Of a stretch of 64,000 bases of DNA, positions 26,356 to 35,437 are shown piece after piece (position 1 is the stretch's first letter; each line of letters opens with the position of its first letter). The stretch lies in assembly GCA_028279185.1 (NCBI GenBank), contig JANQSS010000205.1:124001-188000 (forward strand), written 5' to 3'. The notes under the pieces are model-generated. The model was not told where the DNA came from. It saw nothing but the letters and a program-made list of their open reading frames with translations, and made no database searches. The position numbers and the translations under genes were made by a program. Source of the stretch: Saprospiraceae bacterium (GTDB lineage Bacteria; Bacteroidota; Bacteroidia; Chitinophagales; Saprospiraceae).

Positions 26356-27405
26356 CTAGTATTTTATTGTAACTTTCTTTGACCGCGGAAAGCACTGACA
26401 TGTCAATATATACCCGGAGGCAATGTCCACTGCTTCAAGGGCTGGTTGTGTATTTACTTCTACCTCTCCATCAACAAGCCTGGCCGCACAAGTTCCACAC
26501 AGACCTGATTCGCAAGAAAATGGGATATCAGAATTCGCCAACTTTAATATTTCCAAAATAGTGGTTGTCTGCGAACCCTTTGCATTGATTTTAAGATCTT
26601 CAACAACAATAGTTGAGCTTCCATATGCTCCTGATGGAGGGACGGAAGAATTGATTTCATAAAAGCGGTTGCAGTGAATTTGCTCGGTTGGAATACCCAG
26701 ATGGGATAAAGCTTGTTGCCCAATTTTATTTAATTCGCTGGAGCCGCTTATAAATACTTCACATTTTTCAGGGTTAAAATTTTGACTTTCAAAAAGAGAC
26801 TGGATCTTTTCTTGAGTTACTTTTCCTTTTAAATAATCCGATTTGGATAAATTAACAAGTAATCCAGCCTTTTGAATGGAATGATAAAGCGTGAGACGAT
26901 TGTTGTATTTGTCGGCCAGAAGTTTAAGCTCTGCGTTAAGAATAATATTGTCCGCATTCGCACTTTCATACAAGAGGCAAACTTTACTTATTGGCTCAGC
27001 GAGCAATATTGATTTTAATATGGAATATATGGGTGCAATGCCAATGCCTTCTGCCATCAAAAAGTATACACGGTTTTTTTCTGCGTTAATATCGGCATAG
27101 AAAAACCCATATGCTTCTGATAACTCTACTTCGTCTCCGATAACTCGTTTAGATACGTGATGCGAAGCACGTCCTCCTTTGAGTAGTTTGACCAAAATCC
27201 TTGGACGTACGTTTTCAAATGGTGAATGACAAAAAGCAAAACTCCGACGAATTTCTTCGGCGCCATCCATAATTCGCAAAGTGGTATGCTGGCCTGGATA
27301 AAAGTCAAGGAAATCATCCGTAATATTGCTTGAGTCCAATGTCAATGCAATTACGTCAGGTAAGAGGTTTTCTATTTCTGCTATTGGTATTCGTTTGAAT
27401 TTCAT
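26356..27405 (-). CDS. Ferredoxin-NADP reductase-like flavoprotein with C-terminal 2Fe-2S domain
   Basis: A 349-residue soluble reductase of the PaaE/HmpX type. The N-terminal FAD-binding barrel covers about residues 1-100, the NAD-binding domain about 105-230 (MAEGIGIAPIYSILKSIL), and a plant-type ferredoxin domain the last 90. The cluster ligands are in CESGLCGTCAARLVDG and the fourth Cys in LTCQCFP. The FAD motif reads RRSFAFCHSP where most relatives have RxYSxxS, so the usual Tyr and Ser are changed. Such proteins pass electrons from NAD(P)H through FAD to an iron-sulfur cluster and on to an oxygenase or desaturase; the partner is not encoded next to it. Confidence 0.87.
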   Translation of the reverse strand: MKFKRIPIAEIENLLPDVIALTLDSSNITDDFLDFYPGQHTTLRIMDGAEEIRRSFAFCHSPFENVRPRILVKLLKGGRASHHVSKRVIGDEVELSEAYGFFYADINAEKNRVYFLMAEGIGIAPIYSILKSILLAEPISKVCLLYESANADNIILNAELKLLADKYNNRLTLYHSIQKAGLLVNLSKSDYLKGKVTQEKIQSLFESQNFNPEKCEVFISGSSELNKIGQQALSHLGIPTEQIHCNRFYEINSSVPPSGAYGSSTIVVEDLKINAKGSQTTTILEILKLANSDIPFSCESGLCGTCAARLVDGEVEVNTQPALEAVDIASGYILTCQCFPRSKKVTIKY

Positions 27406-27673
27406 CCGACGCCAATATCGGATAAAGTTGTGATTTTATCCAATTCGCATATGATGTTTTATAGAAAAGTTATTGTCGATTGACGAACGAAAATTATTTC
27501 ACCTTAAATCACGAAATGGAATTGAGACATATCGAACAGTCGCCAGTCATGCATTCATCTGCCAGCTCGCAATCGCATGTAGTCGCCAGGCACCTAACGC
27601 GCGCGCTTAATTTAGATCTTTTTTGGCTTAGACGCAAGTACTACCGGACGGATTCATTTTTTCTTACCATATG

Positions 27674-30600
27674 TCAATTACCCAATTTTAACTCCTGTCC
27701 TTCGATCCAAGGGGCATTGGCTTCCTTTAAGATCATTTCTATTTTTTTCAAGTCGTCGTTTTGGATTTTGGAAAGGTCGGCCATGATTTCTTTGAGCTCA
27801 GTACGTGCGATTTCTACGGCACGGCGGTGACTCGGAGTGGGTCCATATGTTGACCTGCTCGTTCCCGTAGAGGCATATCCAAGTCGTTGCTGAATCGATG
27901 GATTGTTTTTTTCGCCAACTTCATTCTTAGCTGGATTTCCAGATACAATTAATTTCAAATCAAGCAACTTTTTACGTGTTTCGGTGAGTAGTTTATCTCC
28001 TTCTCCTACTGATGCAGAAGAGTTGTACAAAGCTGTGCGCATAGCGGTGATCTTTTGTAGTGTATTGTTAAGAGTTCGGAATGTAGCGGAAGATTGTTGC
28101 TGCACGGCTTCTAGTTCTCGCCAAAAGTCAGCTGTTTCATCATGATTACTTCCTTTTAATGCCCCTTCACGAAGTGGGACGACATGAAAGCGTTTTGGCG
28201 CAGCCAGTACGCGGTGTTCATTGTTTTCTTCAAGCACCAATTCGACGGTATAAATTCCTGGCCCTGCCAATAGTCCGGATTTTTTACTGTCGAATTGTTC
28301 ATTTCGATCTACGATGCCATAGTCCGGATATCGCAAATTCCAGGCCACGCGATGCATGCCCCTACTAAGTTTTCCTTCGAGCCTTCGAACCATATTGCCC
28401 TCTTCATCTTTTACGATGATCCAAAGCCGCGGCTTCTCTTCGTTTAATTCGTCGGCTAATTCATCCCACCCTGGGAAAGGAATATTTTGTTTGTTTTTAT
28501 TTAATTCTTTTTCTTCTTTTTTTCGATCCTTTTTTGAAGTGGACCAATTTTTTGCAATGTAATATGTAAAGACGGCACCAAAATCAGGGTTTTTAGCGGT
28601 AAAATAACTTGCTCCTTGACTCCCTTTTTTATCAAAGCTGACACGAGGCCTTGGAATATACCATAGCGCATCTTTTGTGTCGAACAAGACGGCTTCTTGT
28701 TGTAATATTTCATCATTTACATCACGCAAAAAACTATAATCATCCAAAATATAAAATGATCGTCCAAACGATGCGCCAACCAAATCATTTTCACGGCGTT
28801 GGATTGCCAAATCTCTGAATGAAATTGTGGGCAAACCGCCGGTAAACTTTGTCCAATAGTCACCCCCGTTTACTGAAAAATAAATACCAAATTCAGTGGC
28901 AACAAAAAGTAAATTTTTATTTTCATGATCCTGCACAATACGCCAGATCAATGTACGGTCTGGTAAATTATTTTTTATGGATTTCCAGGATTTTCCTCGA
29001 TCAGTTGTTTTATATAGATAAGGATTTAAGTCTCCGTATTTATGATTGTCCAGTGCCAGGTATGCTGTGTTTTCATCAAATAAATCGGCCTTAATATCAT
29101 TGACGAATGCAGTAGATGGGCAATTTCGTATGGCGCCAACTTCAATTTTTTGCCACGACATTCCACCGTCCTCGGTAACTTGTACGATGCCGTCATCCGT
29201 TCCCGCGTATAATAAATCCTCATTTAATGGAGATTCGGCAAGGGAAGTAATTGTATTGTAATTGGACATGGCATACACGTCCCAGGGATTGTCGAAGCTT
29301 TGAACACGACCCATAATAGGCAATTCCAGGCGATTTTGATCACGTGTCAGATCCGAAGAGATCGCGGTCCAGGAATCCCCTCGATTGTCCGATCGCCAAA
29401 CCCGTTGTGAGGCAAAATATATACGAGTGGGATTATGTGTACTTACGAGTATTGGAGCATCCCAATTATAACGTTCGTGTACCTCTCCGGCTTCAGGTTG
29501 TGGTTTGATGTAAACGATTTCACCTGTTGTCACATCAACGCGACACAGGTTTCCTTGCTGCCATTCGGAATACATAATGGCAGGATTTCCGGGTTCTGTG
29601 GCCGGTTGATGACCGTCGCCAAATAAGGTAATCCACCAATCGGAATTACGTATGCCATGGACATTGTCCGTTCGAGACGGTCCTCCTTGTGTATTGTTAT
29701 CCTGGGTGCCGCCGTAGACGTTATAAAATGGCTCGGCATCATCAACAGCCACTTTATAAAATTGAGTAAGAGGTAGGTTGTCCATGAATCGCCAATTCTT
29801 TGCCAGGTCGAAGCTTTCATATAGGCCGCCGTCGCTGCCTACGAGCAGGTAGTCGGGGTCACTTGGCCTAAAAGCCATGGCGTGATTGTCAGAGTGCTTA
29901 TATTGTTCTTTCATCGTTCGAAAGGTCTTGCCGCCATCGTCGGACACACGCATGCGAACATTAGCCAGATATATACGGTCAAAAGCATGTGGGGAAGCAT
30001 ACAACTCCTGATAATAATGGGGCCCTGTACCTCCGGAAACGGTGTTAGACATTTTTGTCCATGACGAACCACGATTCGCACTGCGATAGACACCACCTTT
30101 GCGACGATCTAATTCTATGGCAGCATACAGCACATCGGGTTGCTGAGGGGATATAGCAAGACCTATCTTTCCCATATTTGATGTAGGTAATCCACTTTTT
30201 AACTCCTCCCATGTTTCACCACCATCAATACTTCTGTGTAAGCCGGTGCCAGGACCACCGCCCATATATGCGGCTACAGTGCGATGACGATCCCATGTCG
30301 CCGCATATAATCTACTTGGGTCGCGCGGATCTATGGCGATGTCAGTTACACCGGTCCACTCATCGTTTCCAAGCGTTTTATTCCAAGTAAGGCCTCCGTC
30401 AACAGTTTTGTAAAATCCTCGTTCACCACCTTTATTCCATAGTGGCCCTTGCACCGCAACCCATACAACATTGGAATTGTCAGGATGGACGATAATTTTC
30501 GATATATGTTCGCTATCCTTTAATCCCATGTTTTTCCAGGATTTACCACCATCTACGCTGAGATAGATGCCATCTCCATAACTGACATGACGACCTCCCA

Positions 30601-30949
30601 CGTTTTCGCCGGTTCCAACCCAGACCCTGTGGGGGTTTGACGGGTCGACGGTCACACAGCCGATAGAATACACGGATTGACCATCGAAGAGTGGTGTCCA
30701 GGTTACTCCTGCATTCTCGGTTTTCCATACGCCTCCGGAGCCAACTGCTATGTACCATGTGTTTTCGTCATTAGGGTGTACGGCAATATCCGCTATTCGC
30801 CCGGACATGAAGGCAGGCCCTATGCTTCTAAATGATATGTTGGAAAAGACACCTGAAGAATACAAGGAGTCTCGTAGTTTATCCTCTTGACCATAAGTGA
30901 AACAGTTAAGTGCTAGGGATAAAAGAAGAAGTGGTAAAAAGGTTTTCAT
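27674..30949 (-). CDS. Secreted VPS10/BNR beta-propeller protein
   Basis: A 1091-residue exported protein (signal peptide ends CFTYGQ). Residues about 30-740 are built of sortilin/BNR repeats with the hallmark Asp-box pattern: SVDGGKSWKNMGL, TVDGGLTWNKTL, SIDGGETWEELK, SDDGGKTFRTM, TEDGGMSWQKI and TTDRGKSWKSI. Together they suggest two propellers in tandem. A C-terminal region of about 300 residues (EEGNMVRRLEG, GMHRVAWNLRYPD) resembles the tail of the same family, often called glycosyl hydrolase without proof. No sorting domain is present. It is probably periplasmic or on the surface. Enzymatic activity cannot be claimed from the repeats. Confidence 0.85.
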   Translation of the reverse strand: MKTFLPLLLLSLALNCFTYGQEDKLRDSLYSSGVFSNISFRSIGPAFMSGRIADIAVHPNDENTWYIAVGSGGVWKTENAGVTWTPLFDGQSVYSIGCVTVDPSNPHRVWVGTGENVGGRHVSYGDGIYLSVDGGKSWKNMGLKDSEHISKIIVHPDNSNVVWVAVQGPLWNKGGERGFYKTVDGGLTWNKTLGNDEWTGVTDIAIDPRDPSRLYAATWDRHRTVAAYMGGGPGTGLHRSIDGGETWEELKSGLPTSNMGKIGLAISPQQPDVLYAAIELDRRKGGVYRSANRGSSWTKMSNTVSGGTGPHYYQELYASPHAFDRIYLANVRMRVSDDGGKTFRTMKEQYKHSDNHAMAFRPSDPDYLLVGSDGGLYESFDLAKNWRFMDNLPLTQFYKVAVDDAEPFYNVYGGTQDNNTQGGPSRTDNVHGIRNSDWWITLFGDGHQPATEPGNPAIMYSEWQQGNLCRVDVTTGEIVYIKPQPEAGEVHERYNWDAPILVSTHNPTRIYFASQRVWRSDNRGDSWTAISSDLTRDQNRLELPIMGRVQSFDNPWDVYAMSNYNTITSLAESPLNEDLLYAGTDDGIVQVTEDGGMSWQKIEVGAIRNCPSTAFVNDIKADLFDENTAYLALDNHKYGDLNPYLYKTTDRGKSWKSIKNNLPDRTLIWRIVQDHENKNLLFVATEFGIYFSVNGGDYWTKFTGGLPTISFRDLAIQRRENDLVGASFGRSFYILDDYSFLRDVNDEILQQEAVLFDTKDALWYIPRPRVSFDKKGSQGASYFTAKNPDFGAVFTYYIAKNWSTSKKDRKKEEKELNKNKQNIPFPGWDELADELNEEKPRLWIIVKDEEGNMVRRLEGKLSRGMHRVAWNLRYPDYGIVDRNEQFDSKKSGLLAGPGIYTVELVLEENNEHRVLAAPKRFHVVPLREGALKGSNHDETADFWRELEAVQQQSSATFRTLNNTLQKITAMRTALYNSSASVGEGDKLLTETRKKLLDLKLIVSGNPAKNEVGEKNNPSIQQRLGYASTGTSRSTYGPTPSHRRAVEIARTELKEIMADLSKIQNDDLKKIEMILKEANAPWIEGQELKLGN

Positions 30950-31185
30950 TGAAGATTGTAATTAAGTGCGTGTAAGATAAGGTGTTGTTGGAAGAGCAGA
31001 TAGCATAAAATGGTCGAAACTGGAATAGGCCTTCATGTCCAAAGGCTGGTGGTTGCAACGCGAATAGTAGGCAAAAAGCAACGTCACATGGAAACAGAAA
31101 AGTGCTTAATTATTGCATTCGCTAGTCAGGTTCCACCTTAAATTCGGTAGCACTTAAATTGGTGCTGTTTAAAAACCAAAGTACC

Positions 31186-31671
31186 TCACATCTCAACCTT
31201 CTGAATGCGCTTGTGAATTTCCGGAATAGCCATTGTGGCTGCAGAACCGTACCAGGGGTGCAATTCCATGACAAGGGATCCGGCCTTAATTGCCGGGTCA
31301 GTAGCAGTCAATTCTCTGGCTTCTTCAATTGTCCGAACATCAAAAACGTATAAACCGCGCAGGTCGCCATTATCCATGAAGGGACCAGCAAGAATCAGCT
31401 TACCTTCTTCAGCCAGCCGACCAATATTAGCCATATGAGCCGCTTGTAATTTATTTGCTTCCGCTTTATCCGTTGGGCGATTTGGACCACTCTTTAAGAA
31501 TGCAATTACGTATTGCCGCATGCCATAATCATCAGCTCCGTATTTCATGGCCATGGATTCATCATAGCCCGCAGTGGATTTTGATACGGTTTCCTTAGTT
31601 GTATTACATTGTATGCATAAAAAACCAATTAACAGAATCGAAAACAGAACATTTGTAAAGGACTTAAACAT
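31186..31671 (-). CDS. YciI-family lipoprotein
   Basis: A 161-residue protein whose signal peptide ends in a lipobox ending IQC (MFKSFTNVLF to about residue 22). From about residue 50 it has a YciI/dimeric alpha-beta-barrel domain: YVIAFLKSGPNR, AAHMANIGRLAEEGKLILAGPF, LRGLYVFDVRTIEEARELTATDPAIKAG and ELHPWYG. YciI-like proteins are usually cytoplasmic dimers of unknown or muconolactone-isomerase-like role, so a lipid-anchored form is uncommon. It stands between the propeller protein and a methyltransferase on the same strand. Function unknown. Confidence 0.85.
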   Translation of the reverse strand: MFKSFTNVLFSILLIGFLCIQCNTTKETVSKSTAGYDESMAMKYGADDYGMRQYVIAFLKSGPNRPTDKAEANKLQAAHMANIGRLAEEGKLILAGPFMDNGDLRGLYVFDVRTIEEARELTATDPAIKAGSLVMELHPWYGSAATMAIPEIHKRIQKVEM

Positions 31672-31727
31672 GGCACATAATTTTGACAGAAAGCGAATTT
31701 AATAAACTTTAAACAGAGCTTTCCAGA

Positions 31728-32513
31728 TTAATATTTGCGAGCGACATAAAAGACATAATCTCCTCCGTCGTGATGCGCATTTTTAATTACCTGGTGTATA
31801 TGACCACTTTCAATATGACTTTTAAGCAAACTTAGTCCGCTTTTTACTTCTTCATTGCGATTTACGTCTGCGAATGATGAAATTCCATTTCGAACGCGTT
31901 GATCAAAGTAAAGTTCCGGTCTATTTTTACCTGAATACAAAAATAAATCTGCTTGATCATCGCGAATAAAATAAGGGATTTTTTCGTCGATAGTAAATTG
32001 GCTATTTACTAAAGTCGATTCAATTGTCTTTTCATCAGGCATCAGAACGGCCGCCTCATGCATGATTTCGGGAAAATAGTGACGTAGCCAATAAGCAGAG
32101 GTTTGCTCAAATGTAGACGTGAAGAGAACAAAAGGTCGGCCCGGTTTTAATATTCTGTGGATTTCTGAAAATCCCTGGCCTAAGTCCGTCCAGTGGTGAA
32201 TCGTGAGCATAGCCGTAACACCATCCTTGCTTTCATTCTCAAGTGGAATGGCCTCAGCTACACCTTTTATCCAATTAATTTTGTTTGTTTTGCTTCGTGC
32301 TTCTTCCAGCATGACAGCTGACGGTTCTATTCCTACGAAATCTAAACCCAAATTGTGCAGTACAATTGTATAGTTTCCGGTGCCGCAACCTATATCGGCA
32401 TATTGTCCGCTATCTACCGGTTTTAAATATTTAAAAAACTGTCGACTGATGTAATCATCGGCGCGACGTGTAGAATTATAATTAATTCCGATTCGATCGT
32501 ATTTAGCCCCCAT
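31728..32513 (-). CDS. Class I SAM-dependent methyltransferase
   Basis: A 261-residue cytoplasmic methyltransferase. Motif I is YADIGCGTGNYTIVL (about residues 38-52), the acidic residue of motif II is in FVGIEPSAVMLEEA, and TAMLTIHHWTDLGQGFSEI is the motif IV region of the UbiE/Methyltransf_11 group. The C-terminus (about 180-261) carries a small lid-like region. The substrate cannot be deduced. It begins 13 bases after the histidine phosphatase gene on the same strand, so the two may be co-transcribed. Confidence 0.85.
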   Translation of the reverse strand: MGAKYDRIGINYNSTRRADDYISRQFFKYLKPVDSGQYADIGCGTGNYTIVLHNLGLDFVGIEPSAVMLEEARSKTNKINWIKGVAEAIPLENESKDGVTAMLTIHHWTDLGQGFSEIHRILKPGRPFVLFTSTFEQTSAYWLRHYFPEIMHEAAVLMPDEKTIESTLVNSQFTIDEKIPYFIRDDQADLFLYSGKNRPELYFDQRVRNGISSFADVNRNEEVKSGLSLLKSHIESGHIHQVIKNAHHDGGDYVFYVARKY

Positions 32514-32526
32514 TTAATTTTAATAA

Positions 32527-33174
32527 TTATGGTGTGTCTTCACCATATTCCAAATGATAAATAATGCTTGAGCCATCAATTTTTAAATGTACGATATACA
32601 GATTATCATACGTATTCTCGTTGAATGTTGGAATCGACGTGGTTTGTGATAACGCATTAATTAATTCTGGCGTCGTATTTGAATGACCGACCACTAATAC
32701 AGATTGGCCTCGGTGTTCGGAGCGTAAGTCATTGGCGAACCCCGGAATATTAAATGCATTATAAATTTCGGTTGTATGACCTTGACTATCTGCTGTAGGT
32801 TGAGCTGTTTGGCGCGTACGGTTAAAATTTGATGAGTACACAGTACTTAAGTCGAAATTGGACAATGCATGGGCAAGGTCTTCTGCTCGCACTATACCCG
32901 CGGTGCTTAAATTTGGATTACTACCTCCTCCGGCCGTCTCCGCATGACGTACACAAATAATTACGACGGACGAATCCTCTGGAATAACTTCAACAATCGT
33001 ATCACGCTCGATGATAATAATGGTGTCGAGATGTGAGATTATAGTGGTATCGTGTTGTATAACAGTGATCGTGTCGCGAACGGTAATTGTCTCGATAATC
33101 GTGCTGGGATCATCATCGCTGCATCCAAGTGAGATAAAGCAAGACGATAGTAGGAGGTAGAATATAAATTTCAT
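32527..33174 (-). CDS. Histidine phosphatase superfamily lipoprotein
   Basis: A 215-residue lipoprotein from the ATG at 33174 (MKFIFYLLLSSCFISLGC); the lipobox is SLGC. Between the lipid anchor and the catalytic domain lies a short linker of near-repeats (RDTITV, HDTTII, LDTIII, RDTIVEV) that should form beta structure or a stalk. The phosphatase domain starts VVIICVRHAETAGGG with the catalytic His in RHA (usually RHG), then STVYSSNFNRTRQTAQPTA and the second His in VLVVGHSNTTPELI. It likely removes phosphate from a small molecule or peptide outside the inner membrane; substrate unknown. Confidence 0.85.
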   Translation of the reverse strand: MKFIFYLLLSSCFISLGCSDDDPSTIIETITVRDTITVIQHDTTIISHLDTIIIIERDTIVEVIPEDSSVVIICVRHAETAGGGSNPNLSTAGIVRAEDLAHALSNFDLSTVYSSNFNRTRQTAQPTADSQGHTTEIYNAFNIPGFANDLRSEHRGQSVLVVGHSNTTPELINALSQTTSIPTFNENTYDNLYIVHLKIDGSSIIYHLEYGEDTP

Positions 33175-33263
33175 TTGTTGGATGGGTCGATGCTTGAAAA
33201 AGATACGAAAGATAGCCATAAAGAATATGGCGTATGGAATGGGGTCTGTTGTGTACGGAGGGG

Positions 33264-33668
33264 TCAGAATCCTACTCCCTTTCTTTCTCGAAAAATTATG
33301 GGTACGACACTATGAAAAAGTGTTCCGGCCAACATACCATAGAGGCCTAAACGCGCATGGTGCCGTTCAATCATTTTCGGAGGTAGATCAACAAAAAAGC
33401 TATAAACTAGAAGCAGGGAAGAAACAACGAATAGTATACTTCCAATCCATTGTCCCAGTCGGCAGATATGATTTTTAGAAAATGTAAAATATGTACCGAG
33501 TAATATGTGTGGAACGGCACTTAAAAGTAAATATAAATGCCCGGCTCTGAATAAAGCTCGTTCCATTCCGAGCATGTCACCAACATGGAGCGTATGGCGC
33601 ATATGTTGCCCTGTCCAAAGGAATAAAATTAAAAGAGCGATGCCGAATAGTAGGTGAAATAACTTCAT
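33264..33668 (-). CDS. Four-helix membrane protein of unknown function
   Basis: A 134-residue integral membrane protein with four predicted helices: FHLLFGIALLILFLW, LYLLLSAVPHILLGTYF, IGSILFVVSSLLLVYSF and LGLYGMLAGTLFHSVVPIIF. Several histidines lie near helix ends (HMRHTLHVG, HHARLG), a pattern seen in membrane proteins that bind metal or heme, though this is only suggestive. I do not recognise the family with certainty. It lies between two minus-strand lipoprotein genes. Confidence 0.7.
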   Translation of the reverse strand: MKLFHLLFGIALLILFLWTGQHMRHTLHVGDMLGMERALFRAGHLYLLLSAVPHILLGTYFTFSKNHICRLGQWIGSILFVVSSLLLVYSFFVDLPPKMIERHHARLGLYGMLAGTLFHSVVPIIFRERKGVGF

Positions 33669-33711
33669 AACGGATAATTTTCATAGTGAAGTTAATTGAT
33701 ATTTATTTTGT

Positions 33712-34212
33712 CTATTCTAAATGAAACGCACCATTAAATACTACACGAGATTCATCATCAAGGTCTGGTGCTTTTGTCAAGAGATCAAATTGTATATTCC
33801 ATGTAGATGACCCATCCATTGAACCGGCAATCCAACCATCAGAAATACGATTAATATAGAATCCAACAAATCCTCCAACGTGATGGATGGCATGCGCATT
33901 CATCTGTTTAAGCTCTAAATCAATCGCTGAGAATTCTGCACTATTTGAAGGGATTTCAAATACTATTTTCAAGCCATCCACTAGTGGAGATGGCACATTA
34001 AGATCAAATTGTGAATAGGTGAATACTATATTTTCACCTGTGTCGATACGAAATATATCGATGGAATAACTTGTGTCGACGGTAATTTGCCGCTCTTCCT
34101 GGTAAGTCATGGATAATTCCAGGTTTTCGTGCGCATGATCATCGTTCGAACAACCTATTAACAAGCTGGATAGTAGTGCAGTGAAGAAAATTAATCGAAT
34201 ACAGGATTTCAT
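33712..34212 (-). CDS. Lipoprotein of unknown function
   Basis: A 166-residue lipoprotein from the ATG at 34212 (MKSCIRLIFF); upstream in-frame codons to 34299 lack a signal and were rejected. The lipobox is LLIGC, followed by SNDDHAHENLEL. The mature part is all-beta in appearance (YSIDIFRIDTGENIVFTYSQFD, IVFEIPSNSAEFSAIDLEL). No family is recognised. The His/Asp-rich HAHE just after the anchor may bind metal. It is divergent from the DUF1028 gene. Confidence 0.7.
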   Translation of the reverse strand: MKSCIRLIFFTALLSSLLIGCSNDDHAHENLELSMTYQEERQITVDTSYSIDIFRIDTGENIVFTYSQFDLNVPSPLVDGLKIVFEIPSNSAEFSAIDLELKQMNAHAIHHVGGFVGFYINRISDGWIAGSMDGSSTWNIQFDLLTKAPDLDDESRVVFNGAFHLE

Positions 34213-34275
34213 AGTTCGAATATGTGTTTGTATAAGTATAATGTGGACCATGTCAAAAATGCTACTGGTAAACCC

Positions 34276-34283
34276 TACATTTG
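34276..34283 (+). promoter_or_regulatory. Possible -7 element for the DUF1028 gene
   Basis: TACATTTG fits TAnnTTTG and ends 23 bases before the ATG at 34307. No good -33 TTG is seen at the right distance, so confidence is low. Confidence 0.3.
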
Positions 34284-34306
34284 GATGTAGCAAAAGCAAA
34301 TTATAG

Positions 34307-35299
34307 ATGAGATTTTACCTATCATTATTGCCGTTTATTCTAATAGTATCTGCAATATGCCCTTGCGGCGCACAAGTATATAAATCAATGGAGCCACTAG
34401 CCCATACATATAGCATAGTAGCCTATGATTCGGTAACTGGTGAAATGGGTGTAGCTGTGCAAAGTCATTGGTTTCAGGTTGGACCACTGGTCGTTTGGGG
34501 AGAAGCCGGAGTTGGTGTTGTTGCCACACAATCATTTGTCAATCCGGCTTTTGGTCCCAATGGACTCCGAGCAATGGAAGAGCGAAAGTCGGCAGAAGAA
34601 GCGTTGGACGAGTTAATCGCTAAAGATGAGGGACGCGCATATAGACAAGTTGCTATGTTGGACAGACAAGGACGAGCTGCTGCATATACCGGAGAGAAAT
34701 GTATACAGGCGGCAGGCCATGCAGTAGGGAAGCATTACAGTGTACAAGCTAATCTTATGGCAAATGATCAGGTATGGCCCGCCATGGCCAAAGCTTTTGA
34801 AGAGACATCGGGCACCCTCGCAGAGCGGATGATTGCCTCGTTGCAGGCCGCTGAAGATCAGGGAGGAGATATCCGGGGCAAACAAAGTGTTGCTTTGCTG
34901 GTCGTGGCGCCCGAATCTACTAATCGACCCTGGGTTGACCGGCGAGTTGATCTACGGATTGACGACCATCCGGAACCGTTAAAAGAATTGCGCCGCTTGT
35001 ATAAAATTCATCAAGCCTATCAATATATGAATGAAGGTGACCTGGCTGTCGAGCATCAAAATATCGAAAAGGCTATGACGGCCTATGGCAAGGCGATGGA
35101 ATTAAATCCCGATAATGAAGAAATGAAATATTGGTATGCAGTAGCACTGGCTAATAATAATCGATTCGCTGATTCAAAAAAATTATTTTTTGAGGTATTT
35201 GATAAAAACGTCAATTGGAAAATTCTCACCCCACGATTAATTTCAAATGGTTTACTTACTATTAGCGATGAACAATTGGGAGAATTATTAGAGCACTGA
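34307..35299 (+). CDS. DUF1028 protein with C-terminal TPR
   Basis: A 330-residue exported protein (signal peptide ends CPCGAQ). Residues about 25-225 form a DUF1028 domain of the Ntn-hydrolase-like fold: HTYSIVAYDSVTGEMGVAVQS, GEAGVGVVATQSFVNPAFGP, then VAMLDRQGRAAAYTGEKC and GKQSVALLVV near its end. The C-terminal 100 residues carry a tetratricopeptide repeat (IEKAMTAYGKAMELNPDNEEMKYW). Family members are secreted or periplasmic and suspected hydrolases; the substrate is unknown. The gene stands alone on the plus strand. Confidence 0.88.
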   Translation: MRFYLSLLPFILIVSAICPCGAQVYKSMEPLAHTYSIVAYDSVTGEMGVAVQSHWFQVGPLVVWGEAGVGVVATQSFVNPAFGPNGLRAMEERKSAEEALDELIAKDEGRAYRQVAMLDRQGRAAAYTGEKCIQAAGHAVGKHYSVQANLMANDQVWPAMAKAFEETSGTLAERMIASLQAAEDQGGDIRGKQSVALLVVAPESTNRPWVDRRVDLRIDDHPEPLKELRRLYKIHQAYQYMNEGDLAVEHQNIEKAMTAYGKAMELNPDNEEMKYWYAVALANNNRFADSKKLFFEVFDKNVNWKILTPRLISNGLLTISDEQLGELLEH

Positions 35300-35328
35300 A
35301 TTTCTAGTTCGACTTTCTGACATGTAAG

Positions 35329-35363
35329 GATTTATGAAATGAACTTCTAATTTCATCCAAATC
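35329..35363. terminator. Hairpin between convergent genes, possible bidirectional terminator
   Basis: GATTTATGAAAT and ATTTCATCCAAATC form an imperfect inverted repeat around a nine-base loop. It lies between the rightward DUF1028 gene (ends 35299) and the leftward protease gene (ends 35438). There is no strong T-run on either strand. Confidence 0.3.
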
Positions 35364-35437
35364 ATTCACATTTCCTCTGTCGGCAATTAACGCTAAATAG
35401 AGGTATAATTTATACGATAGCTAACTCGCCTCTTTAA

